From Pieris napi (taxonomy: Eukaryota; Arthropoda; Insecta; Lepidoptera; Pieridae): a DNA stretch of 64,000 nt. The notes under the pieces were generated by a model, which did not search any database, had not been told where the DNA came from, and saw only the letters and a program-made list of their open reading frames with translations. Below are positions 56,157 through 64,000 of the stretch, in pieces (positions within the stretch are counted from its first letter, which is position 1; every line of letters starts with the position of its first letter). The stretch is taken from NCBI RefSeq assembly GCF_905475465.1, contig NC_062248.1, positions 2,232,001-2,296,000 on the forward strand. The letters run 5' to 3'. The translations under genes were made by a program, and so were the position numbers.

Positions 56157-57827
56157 TTAAGAGGACTCCACATGGACTTCCCGGGCCCTCTCGGCTTGCT
56201 CTTTACACCGCATTACCACGCCACAGTATGTGGATAAAACTGTCCACTTCTCTAAATCGGCCACAGCCTTCTTTATTATTGTAGAAAGGCTCAGATCTGT
56301 CCCAAAGGCTGCAACCAGGTTGCGCCTTTCTTCCGCCCACGCCGGACAAGCCGCTAATGTGTGTGCGGCATCGTCAACAAGTTCCTGGCAATGGTGACAC
56401 GCAGAGGTCAGTTCCCGTCTGATGCGGTGGAGGTATTTGCCAAAACAGCCGTGTCCTGATATGACCTGCACCAGACGAAAAGTCAAAGGACCACGCTTCT
56501 TCTCCAGCCACTCGTTCAGGACGGGCAAGATCGCATTTACCGTATTCCGTCCCATTTGTGCACCGTCCAACTCGGCCCTCCAATCTAGTATCACGCGCTG
56601 GCCGGCGTCCAGGCGCCAGGAGCGTATGGTCTCAGTGGCTGGTTCAGTTCCCGCTTCGCGTGCATCAGCCCTGCGCCAATAGACGTCAGCCAGAGCGGTA
56701 GCTTCGAGGTGCCAGGGCGCGGAACCTGCGATCAAACACACGGCATCGTATGACACCGTGCGATACGCCCGCGCAACCCTGATCATTATTGATTTTTGGG
56801 CTCGCCTGAGAATGTGTTTGTTTTGCCGGGACAACCTATCAGCCCATACAGGGCACCCGTACAGGGCTTGGGATTTAAGAACGCCGGAAAAGAGTCGGCG
56901 ACAACCCTCACTCGGCCCGCCTAGATTCGGCATAATCCGGCTGAGAGCCAATGACGTGGCGGTGAGCTTCGGGGCAAGTGCCGCGAAGTGCGATCGAAAT
57001 GTCCACCGGGAATCTAGTACCAGGCCCAAATACTTCAAGGACTTTCCTACCTCAATGGACACTCCTGCAACGACGATGTGCGCTCCCGCTGGAGGCGCTC
57101 GCCTTGGGCCGTGGAAACAGATCGCTTCGGACTTCTCCAGTGCGACACGCAGGCCGAGGTGTCTTATCTGCGCCACGACTTGAGCTACCCCAGCAGTCAC
57201 TCGACGACTCGCCTCGACGTAGGTACCGCCAGATGCCACAACCAAGGTATCATCGGCGTAACAGATCACCCGAACACCTAAGGGCAACGATGCTTGAAGA
57301 ACACCATTATAGCCCATGTTCCACAGCAGAGGCCCGAGAACGGAACCCTGTGGCACACCGCATGTGACTCGGTAGCCTCTCCAAGCATCCCTACCAGGAA
57401 ACACAATTTTACGATTAAGGAGGTACGACTCTACAAGCCTTTGGAGATATAATGGTATTCCATGATGCACTAAACCTCGCAGAATAGCCTCGTGAGGAAT
57501 GGTGTTGAAGGCGTTGGCAATGTCAAGGGATACCGCTATTGCAACACCACCCTGTTCCGTGGTCTCCTCGCTTATTTCTCGGACCTCTGCGATTGCGTCC
57601 ACAGTTGACCGCGAACGCCGGAATCCAAACTGGGCACTGTGCAGATCTGGTCCGATAGTTTCCAGGTGTGTATTTATCCTTTTGGCCATAATCCGCTCTA
57701 GGATTTTGCCACTCTCATCCAGCAATACAATTGGGCGGTAAGCAGAGGGGGATGTTTCTGCTTTGCCGGGTTTCTTAATCAGCACTAATTTCCCAGTCTT
57801 CCAGGCTGAAGGAAACTCTCCCCTCTG
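56157..57827 (-). pseudogene. Family 2 ORF2 fragment (reverse transcriptase and C-terminus)
   Basis: Open from the truncation point, corresponding to residue 482 (QRGEFPSAWKTGKL) of the complete 1037-residue protein, to the native stop. It lacks the endonuclease but holds the whole reverse transcriptase, with SLDIANAF, GVPQGSVLGP and YADD, and the C-terminal knuckle CHHCQELVDDAAHTLAAC. Two residue differences from the full copy were seen (AREAGTEP for AREVGTEP and GAQMG for GAEMG). With no start codon or promoter it is not expected to be expressed. Confidence 0.9.
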
Positions 57828-59193
57828 AACCTAACCTAACCTAACCTAACCTTACCTAACCGATCTAAATAATATTTGTTTTTTTGGACAGCTCCGATCT
57901 AAATAATAATTGTTTATTCAAGCCTCCCCAACCAAATATTCATATACTAACCTAACCTAACCTAACCTAACCGTTCTAAATAATATTTGTTTTTTTGGAC
58001 AGCTCTGATCTAAATAATTATTGTTAATTCAAGCCTCCCCAACCAAATATTCATATACTAACCTAACCTAACCGATCTTAATAATATTTGTTTTTTTGGA
58101 CAGCTCCGATCTTAATAATAATTGTTAATTCAAGCCTCCCCAACCCGGCTACTTGGTCGCCTTCGACGACCAAATATTCATATACTAACCTAACCTTTTT
58201 TTTTTTTTTAACGTCGTTAAAATTTTTAATTTTTAATTTAACCTAACCTAACCGATCCAAATAATATTAGTTTTTTTGGGCAGCTCCGATCTAAATAAGA
58301 ATTGTTAATTCAAGCCTCCCCAACCCGGCTTCTTGGTCGCCTTCGGTGACCAAATATTCATATACTAACTTAACCTTTTTTTTTTTTTTTAACGTCAGGA
58401 AATGCTTTTACGCATATCCCTGTTGAATTTTATTCCAGCAGGGATTATGTGGGACTCAGACATAATATCTTCACACCTACCCACTAAAACCTGACGGAAG
58501 CCTTCGGCTCGCCAAAGGGCGGAGGCAGATAACAGCTGAGCCCTATCCTTACCCCCGCCAAAACCTAACCTAACCTCACCTAACCGTTCTAAATAATATT
58601 TGTTTTTTTGGACAGCTCTGATCTAAATAATTATTGTTAATTCAAGCCTCCCCAACCAAATATTCATATACTAACCTAACCTAACCGATCTTAATAATAT
58701 TTGTTTTTTTGGACAGCTCCGATCTTAATAATAATTGTTAATTCAAGCCTCCCCAACCCGGCTACTTGGTCGCCTTCGACGACCAAATATTCATATACTA
58801 ACCTAACCTTTTTTTTTTTTTTAACGTCGTTAAAATTTTTAATTTTTAATTTAACCTAACCTAACCGATCCAAATAATATTAGTTTTTTTGGGCAGCTCC
58901 GATCTAAATAAGAATTGTTAATTCAAGCCTCCCCAACCCGGCTTCTTGGTCGCCTTCGGTGACCAAATATTCATATACTAACCTAACCTTTTTTTTTTTT
59001 TTTAACGTCAGGAAATGCTTTTATGCATATCCCTGTTGAATTTTATTCCAGCAGGGATTATGTGGGACTCAGACATAATATCTTCACACCTACCCACTAA
59101 AACCTGACGGAAGCCTTCGGCTCGCCAAAGGGCGGAGGCAGGTAACAGCTGAGCCCTATTCTTACCCCCGCCAAAACCTAACCTAACCTAACC
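57828..59193 (+). repeat. Subtelomere-like block 6
   Basis: Between the two family 2 LINEs. Unit A copies begin near 58375 and 58989, AACGTCGTT relics at 58210 and 58823. The first ~160 bases, with the uncommon AATAATAATTGTTTATTC, repeat 55402-55565, which lies to the left of the truncated LINE. Two variants, CCTCACCTAACC near 58573 and AACTTAACC near 58368, are private to this block. Confidence 0.88.
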
Positions 59194-59463
59194 TTTTTTT
59201 TTTTTTTTTTTTTTATCCTGGGGAAACCCGATTACGGGCGCCCGCGCCTGGGCAAATTGTTCAATGGCGCGGGGAGTGTGGGGGTCAAGGTCATAAAGCG
59301 ATGACCCCATACCCACTAAAACCACCAGGGCCCACTGTTCGCTATGGGACGAGGGCGGGTAACAGCTAGGCCTTTTCACCGCGCCCCGTCCAGCGACTGC
59401 CGCTTACGCGACTCTCATAATAGGTTTATATTTATATACATATACACACACATAATTACAATT

Positions 59464-62400
59464 TTAAGAGGACTCCACATGGACTTCCCGGGCCCTCTCG
59501 GCTTGCTCTTTACACCGCATTACCACGCCACAGTATGTGGATAAAACTGTCCACTTCTCTAAATCGGCCACAGCCTTCTTTATTATTGTAGAAAGGCTCA
59601 GATCTGTCCCAAAGGCTGCAACCAGGTTGCGCCTTTCTTCCGCCCACGCCGGACAAGCCGCTAATGTGTGTGCGGCATCGTCAACAAGTTCCTGGCAATG
59701 GTGACACGCAGAGGTCAGTTCCCGTCTGATGCGGTGGAGGTATTTGCCAAAACAGCCGTGTCCTGATATGACCTGCACCAGACGAAAAGTCAAAGGACCA
59801 CGCTTCTTCTCCAGCCACTCGTTCAGGACGGGCAAGATCGCATTTACCGTATTCCGTCCCATTTCTGCACCGTCCAACTCGGCCCTCCAATCTAGTATCA
59901 CGCGCTGGCCGGCGTCCAGGCGCCAGGAGCGTATGGTCTCAGTGGCTGGTTCAGTTCCCACTTCGCGTGCATCAGCCCTGCGCCAATAGACGTCAGCCAG
60001 AGCGGTAGCTTCGAGGTGCCAGGGCGCGGAACCTGCGATCAAACACACGGCATCGTATGACACCGTGCGATACGCCCGCGCAACCCTGATCATTATTGAT
60101 TTTTGGGCTCGCCTGAGAATGTGTTTGTTTTGCCGGGACAACCTATCAGCCCATACAGGGCACCCGTACAGGGCTTGGGATTTAAGAACGCCGGAAAAGA
60201 GTCGGCGACAACCCTCACTCGGCCCGCCTAGATTCGGCATAATCCGGCTGAGAGCCAATGACGTGGCGGTGAGCTTCGGGGCAAGTGCCGCGAAGTGCGA
60301 TCGAAATGTCCACCGGGAATCTAGTACCAGGCCCAAATACTTCAAGGACTTTCCTACCTCAATGGACACTCCTGCAACGACGATGTGCGCTCCCGCTGGA
60401 GGCGCTCGCCTTGGGCCGTGGAAACAGATCGCTTCGGACTTCTCCAGTGCGACACGCAGGCCGAGGTGTCTTATCTGCGCCACGACTTGAGCTACCCCAG
60501 CAGTCACTCGACGACTAGCCTCGACGTAGGTACCGCCAGATGCCACAACCAAGGTATCATCGGCGTAACAGATCACCCGAACACCTAAGGGCAACGATGC
60601 TTGAAGAACACCATTATAGCCCATGTTCCACAGCAGAGGCCCGAGAACGGAACCCTGTGGCACACCGCATGTGACTCGGTAGCCTCTCCAAGCATCCCTA
60701 CCAGGAAACACAATTTTACGATTAAGGAGGTACGACTCTACAAGCCTTTGGAGATATAATGGTATTCCATGATGCACTAAACCTCGCAGAATAGCCTCGT
60801 GAGGAATGGTGTTGAAGGCGTTGGCAATGTCAAGGGATACCGCTATTGCAACACCACCCTGTTCCGTGGTCTCCTCGCTTATTTCTCGGACCTCTGCGAT
60901 TGCGTCCACAGTTGACCGCGAACGCCGGAATCCAAACTGGGCACTGTGCAGATCTGGTCCGATAGTTTCCAGGTGTGTATTTATCCTTTTGGCCATAATC
61001 CGTTCTAGGATTTTGCCACTCTCATCCAGCAATACAATTGGGCGGTAAGCAGAGGGGGATGTTTCTGCTTTGCCGGGTTTCTTAATCAGCACTAATTTCC
61101 CAGTCTTCCAGGCTGAAGGAAACTCTCCCCTCTGCATTATCCGCGTCAACAAGCCGCAGAACCGCCACGCCATTTCTTCGTCTTTAAGGGCGAGAGCCCA
61201 CACCTTGCCATGAAGGCCATCAGGGCCTGGGGCTGTGTTCTTAGCCACGATCCTTGCCAATGCTGCATCTAATTCTTCGCGTGTCACGTGCATTGACTCT
61301 TCGCTTGGAATCGAGTAGTTCGCTAGTGTAGGTGTGCACGCATTTCCACACGGAAATAAAGTGGCTACCACTGAGTCAAGAAGCGAAGGTTGCATGCTAG
61401 ACGTCAGTGGCGGCGCCCAGGGTCGCAATTTGCTCATTACAAGTCGAAAGGGGCGGCCCCAGGGGTCTTCTTGTAACGTATTAAGGAACTCATTCCAAGC
61501 CGTTTCTTTGGACTCCGCTATTGCTACCCTTAGGTTCCTTTTGGCAGCCTGGTAATCTACGTATAGCCGTTCCTCTTCCTCTTGACTACGACGTGCTTGT
61601 GGTCGGCGCCTATACCGCGTAAATATCCTTCGCGACCTCACACAGAACGATCGAAGAACAGCCAGTTCGTCGGACCACCAGTAAACCTTATTCCTCGGCC
61701 TCAAGATTCGTACGCGGCTCATTGACACATCTGAAAGGTCCGCTAACGCTTTCGTATGCCACCGAACTTCATTTTCTATATCAGTATTCCTAATCGGGCC
61801 AGAACACCAAGACTTAACTATTGTCGCCTCTTCAAACACGACTCTATCCAACGACCTCAGCGACCATTTATTGCCGATTTCAGACGGAATGAGATTTTGT
61901 CCAGCTGGAGTGATACAGGACAATGGTAGGATTCGAAATTGGATATATCTATGATCCGACAATGTTTCTACCTTTGTCATAACCTCCCAATCTTCCACGC
62001 GACGAGCAAGACAGGAACTCGCAAAAGTGACATCAACGATGGAGCCTCCCGCTCTGCGTACGCACGTATGCTCGGAGCCTTTATTTAGCACTGTCAGATT
62101 ATACATTGCGGCCCATCGTAACAGGGCCTGTCCTCGTCCACGGTCATCCAGCGTCCCCCACGCAGCCGACTTCGCGTTAAAGTCACCGGCGACGATTACC
62201 TCGTGGGGGCGGGCCCAATCGACCAGTGCGCCTATCTCGACTAGGAACCGCTCGAACTCCATGAGCGTCTTGTTTGGAGAACAGTAGGCGCTTATTACGA
62301 CAAGATTCTCTGAGACTCGGACGGCGACACAGCCGCGACCCTTTCGGTGCGGTCCTGAAAGTGCCACCCGGTCATTGTCGAGTATAACGGCCGCGAGGCC

Positions 62401-62577
62401 TTCCCTATCCACAAACCAATTTTGTCTTTGAGATACGGTCCTCAAGTCTGAGATGTACGGTTCAGACATTATGGCGACATTGATGGACCACTGTGCCATA
62501 CTTTGTGTCAGGAGATCCTGGGCATTGGCACAGTGGTTAAGGTTACCTTGGAGGAATCGAAGGGTTGTGCTAGGCAT
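59464..62577 (-). CDS. Family 2 ORF2: telomere-specific endonuclease and reverse transcriptase
   Basis: 1037 residues, complete. Endonuclease (1-215): QGNLNHC, SEPY with Glu39, GDFNAKS with Asp132/Asn134 and SDH at 207-209. Reverse transcriptase (about 485-750): YRPIVLLDESGKILERI, SLDIANAF (Asp583), GVPQGSVLGP and YADD at 671-674. The C-terminal CCHC knuckle is CHHCQELVDDAAHTLAAC. The ATG at 62577 overlaps the ORF1 end by eight bases (ATGCCTAG), a stop-start layout that points to coupled translation, by a different arrangement from family 1. Nothing interrupts the frame and all catalytic residues seen are intact. It could drive the truncated copy and, if it recognises the shared 3' UTR motifs, unit A. 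Confidence 0.93.
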   Translation of the reverse strand: MPSTTLRFLQGNLNHCANAQDLLTQSMAQWSINVAIMSEPYISDLRTVSQRQNWFVDREGLAAVILDNDRVALSGPHRKGRGCVAVRVSENLVVISAYCSPNKTLMEFERFLVEIGALVDWARPHEVIVAGDFNAKSAAWGTLDDRGRGQALLRWAAMYNLTVLNKGSEHTCVRRAGGSIVDVTFASSCLARRVEDWEVMTKVETLSDHRYIQFRILPLSCITPAGQNLIPSEIGNKWSLRSLDRVVFEEATIVKSWCSGPIRNTDIENEVRWHTKALADLSDVSMSRVRILRPRNKVYWWSDELAVLRSFCVRSRRIFTRYRRRPQARRSQEEEERLYVDYQAAKRNLRVAIAESKETAWNEFLNTLQEDPWGRPFRLVMSKLRPWAPPLTSSMQPSLLDSVVATLFPCGNACTPTLANYSIPSEESMHVTREELDAALARIVAKNTAPGPDGLHGKVWALALKDEEMAWRFCGLLTRIMQRGEFPSAWKTGKLVLIKKPGKAETSPSAYRPIVLLDESGKILERIMAKRINTHLETIGPDLHSAQFGFRRSRSTVDAIAEVREISEETTEQGGVAIAVSLDIANAFNTIPHEAILRGLVHHGIPLYLQRLVESYLLNRKIVFPGRDAWRGYRVTCGVPQGSVLGPLLWNMGYNGVLQASLPLGVRVICYADDTLVVASGGTYVEASRRVTAGVAQVVAQIRHLGLRVALEKSEAICFHGPRRAPPAGAHIVVAGVSIEVGKSLKYLGLVLDSRWTFRSHFAALAPKLTATSLALSRIMPNLGGPSEGCRRLFSGVLKSQALYGCPVWADRLSRQNKHILRRAQKSIMIRVARAYRTVSYDAVCLIAGSAPWHLEATALADVYWRRADAREVGTEPATETIRSWRLDAGQRVILDWRAELDGAEMGRNTVNAILPVLNEWLEKKRGPLTFRLVQVISGHGCFGKYLHRIRRELTSACHHCQELVDDAAHTLAACPAWAEERRNLVAAFGTDLSLSTIIKKAVADLEKWTVLSTYCGVVMRCKEQAERAREVHVESS

Positions 62578-64000
62578 TCACGCTTCCATCTAAGTGCATT
62601 GGTTCCCCGTCCGGTGGGGGAGACTCGGTCGGAACGTTGTTGTGCCGCGGCCTCTCTCTTCTTGCAACTTTGGCGCTAGGGGCCGGACATTTAGCACTCC
62701 CCAGCCGATGGTCAGCCTTTCGGCCCGCTTCTTGGCAAAGGACGCACATGAGTTTGCCCACGCAAGTCGCGGCCCTGTGACCTGGTTGTGCGCAGCGGTA
62801 GCAGAGACCGCTACGATCTGTACCAAATGTGCACCTGCTGGCTACGTGCCCGTTTTGAAGGCACCGGTAACACCTTATCTCTCTCCGCTCCAGAATGGTG
62901 ACCCTAGCTGCGACCCAGCCTATGAGAAGTCGACCCTTAGAAATTTGTTTAGCCGCAAGGATCGGACAACGGACCCAGGCCCCAAACAAACCAGTCCTGT
63001 CCGGCCGCACCTCACTCACCGTTATTAGCTCCCGGTTACAGCCACCCTTCTCCGCTATAGCTATTTTGATATCATCTGACGTGACTGAGTCATCAAGGCC
63101 AGCCACTCGAACCTCGGCACACTTTTCAGGTCGCGACACGTTCACCCCGCTAGGACAGACATCCTTCAATTTCCTGGCAAGGGCATCGGCCTTGTCTCCA
63201 CTATGTGATCCAGGTAGCTCTAGGATCGCCGCTCCCGTCGCCGCCCGCTTAAACTTGACGGCTTCAATGCCCAGATCACTCAAACAAATTTTTTCCTTTG
63301 CCTCCCGTAGTACGGAGGCGTAAGACATATCCTGTTCCTTCTCGGTGATCGTGAGTACAACGGCCGTAGATCTTGGGGCCTTCAGCTTTACTCGTGGCCG
63401 TTGAACGGTCGTAGCTGCGGGCTTTACGATGCTAGCGGTTGGGGTATCCTTGCTAGTTGCGTTCCCCTTCTTGGCCTGTTTGCGCTTCCTGGTCACTGTT
63501 TTCCACTCCTGCTCGCCAGTGGCCTCCAGGTTGCTCTGGGTTGGTGGAATCTGCGCACTTAGGGCATCGGGTGCATTGTTAGCATCAAGTGCCCGCATTT
63601 TCTTTCCTTTCCTAGGTTTCCGCTTCTGCTCTAGCGAGTCTCCTCCTATGCTCTTTGGCGTAGAGTCTCCAGTTGGAATCGGATCCGCTGCTAATGGTGG
63701 TCGAATTTTTGGTTCCGCATTTAGGCGAGGCTCCAGGTTGGCGAGTCTCGCACTAAGACATTCGCCCATTTGTCTCATTAAACGACCTTCGAGCTCGGCC
63801 AAAAGTTGTGGTAGCTGCGGAGATGGTGAGGATTTCCGTGGTTGCTCTTTATGCACCGGTTTCCTGGAACACTCTTGGATCAGGGTTCTCAACTCAGCCA
63901 TTTCTTTTTGAAGTGCTTCCACCTGTCCACGAAGCCTCTCATTTTCGTTTCGGAGAGCCCTCGTCTCATCACTGACTGTACGGTCAGCTAGCTCTTCGGC
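62570..64000 (-). CDS. Family 2 ORF1: gag-like zinc-knuckle protein, N-terminus beyond the window
   Basis: The frame is open to the window edge (64000 begins a codon), so the GTG at 63922 is not the start. The visible part begins with a coiled-coil region, SDETRALRNENERLRGQVEA, the counterpart of SEETRALRADNERLHREIEE in family 1. A Lys-rich linker (KRKPRKGKKMRA), an RRM-like domain (EVRVAGLDDSVTSDDIKIA) and three zinc knuckles, CYRCLQNGHVASRC, CYRCAQPGHRAATC and CVLCQEAGRKADHRLGSAKC, follow. It ends in SVNA and TAG, overlapping the ORF2 start by eight bases. Expected role: binding LINE RNA and bringing it to telomeric repeats. Confidence 0.9.
   Translation of the reverse strand, partial: AEELADRTVSDETRALRNENERLRGQVEALQKEMAELRTLIQECSRKPVHKEQPRKSSPSPQLPQLLAELEGRLMRQMGECLSARLANLEPRLNAEPKIRPPLAADPIPTGDSTPKSIGGDSLEQKRKPRKGKKMRALDANNAPDALSAQIPPTQSNLEATGEQEWKTVTRKRKQAKKGNATSKDTPTASIVKPAATTVQRPRVKLKAPRSTAVVLTITEKEQDMSYASVLREAKEKICLSDLGIEAVKFKRAATGAAILELPGSHSGDKADALARKLKDVCPSGVNVSRPEKCAEVRVAGLDDSVTSDDIKIAIAEKGGCNRELITVSEVRPDRTGLFGAWVRCPILAAKQISKGRLLIGWVAARVTILERREIRCYRCLQNGHVASRCTFGTDRSGLCYRCAQPGHRAATCVGKLMCVLCQEAGRKADHRLGSAKCPAPSAKVARRERPRHNNVPTESPPPDGEPMHLDGSVNA

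Larger units (their letters stand above)
55890..57827 (-). mobile_element. SART-lineage LINE, family 2, 5'-truncated copy
   Basis: Minus strand: the copy starts abruptly at CAGAGGGGAGAG inside ORF2 next to GGTTAGGTT, and runs to a 3' UTR and an 18-base poly(A) followed by GGTTAGG. Against the full copy at 59194 I found only about four substitutions in 1.9 kb (near 56563, 56659, 57213 and 57703). 5' truncation plus an intact 3' junction is the mark of abortive target-primed reverse transcription. Confidence 0.92.
59194..64000 (-). mobile_element. SART-lineage LINE, family 2, full-length copy, cut by the window edge
   Basis: Minus strand: ORF1 enters from beyond 64000, followed by ORF2, a ~270 base 3' UTR and a 21-base poly(A) next to GGTTAGG. 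ORF2 is clearly related to family 1 (shared KTGK/KDGR-LVL, VSLDIANAFNTIP and CYADDTLVVAS) but belongs to a distinct family with a different N-terminus and 3' UTR. The 5' UTR and ORF1 start lie outside. Confidence 0.92.

Noticed and set aside
32951..64000. R1 elements in 28S rDNA, because the proteins are R1-like
   Set aside because: The flanks are TTAGG telomere repeats and not 28S rDNA; target and orientation fit the SART lineage.

Overview
The window is nuclear DNA of an insect, most likely a moth or butterfly. The evidence is: short (CCTAA)n tracts (the insect telomere repeat, TTAGG, on the other strand), a tRNA-derived SINE typical of Lepidoptera (best copy 6118-6430), RTE-type LINE tails, and R1-clade LINEs of the SART lineage sitting inside the telomere repeat. 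I see no host protein-coding gene, rRNA gene or tRNA gene.

Region 1 (1-18087) is AT-rich, gene-free DNA packed with old repeats: SINE copies on both strands, LINE 3' ends, a 187 bp MITE with 46 bp inverted arms (9566-9752), a 1.6 kb DNA transposon with TTA target duplications and many internal TCTGACG/CGTCAGA motifs (15248-16852), a pair of inverted double repeats about 5 kb apart, and a 10 bp minisatellite.

Region 2 (18088 to the right edge) is a subtelomere-like block built from three modules: short (CCTAA)n tracts; unit A, about 190 bp, which starts with poly(T) and occurs about 40 times; and unit B, about 105-150 bp, with the core GATCTAAATAATA twice. Read on the minus strand, unit A looks like the 3' UTR plus poly(A) tail of a SART-lineage LINE inserted at the same telomeric position as the full LINEs. 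It shares the motifs AGCTGTTACC and GGTTTTAGTGGGTA with their 3' UTRs. Two unrelated LINEs interrupt the block: a 5'-truncated one inside a unit A copy (19257-21886, TATC target duplication), and a nearly complete one with an SGNH-like ORF1 (22421-27183).

The telomere-targeted LINEs are all on the minus strand. Family 1 occurs twice (32951-38585 and 44750-50385) with identical ORF1 (692 aa) and ORF2 (1052 aa) proteins; each copy belongs to one arm of an 11.8 kb tandem duplication (about 28160-39960 and 39961-51768). Family 2 occurs as a 5'-truncated copy (55890-57827) and as a full-length copy that runs off the right edge (59194-64000). In both families ORF1 is a gag-like protein with three zinc knuckles, ORF2 carries an APE-type endonuclease, a YADD reverse transcriptase and a C-terminal zinc knuckle, and ORF2 begins at or within a few bases of the ORF1 stop. 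The likely cycle is that ORF1 and ORF2 proteins bind the 3' UTR of their own RNA, nick the CCTAA strand after CC, and prime cDNA on poly(A). Unit A probably used, or was left by, the same machinery.

Two large-scale points deserve attention. The plus strand reads CCTAA to the right of non-telomeric DNA, the opposite of what a telomere lying to the right would show. The very recent 11.8 kb duplication should be confirmed against long reads. All calls come from reading the sequence; no database search or alignment program was run.
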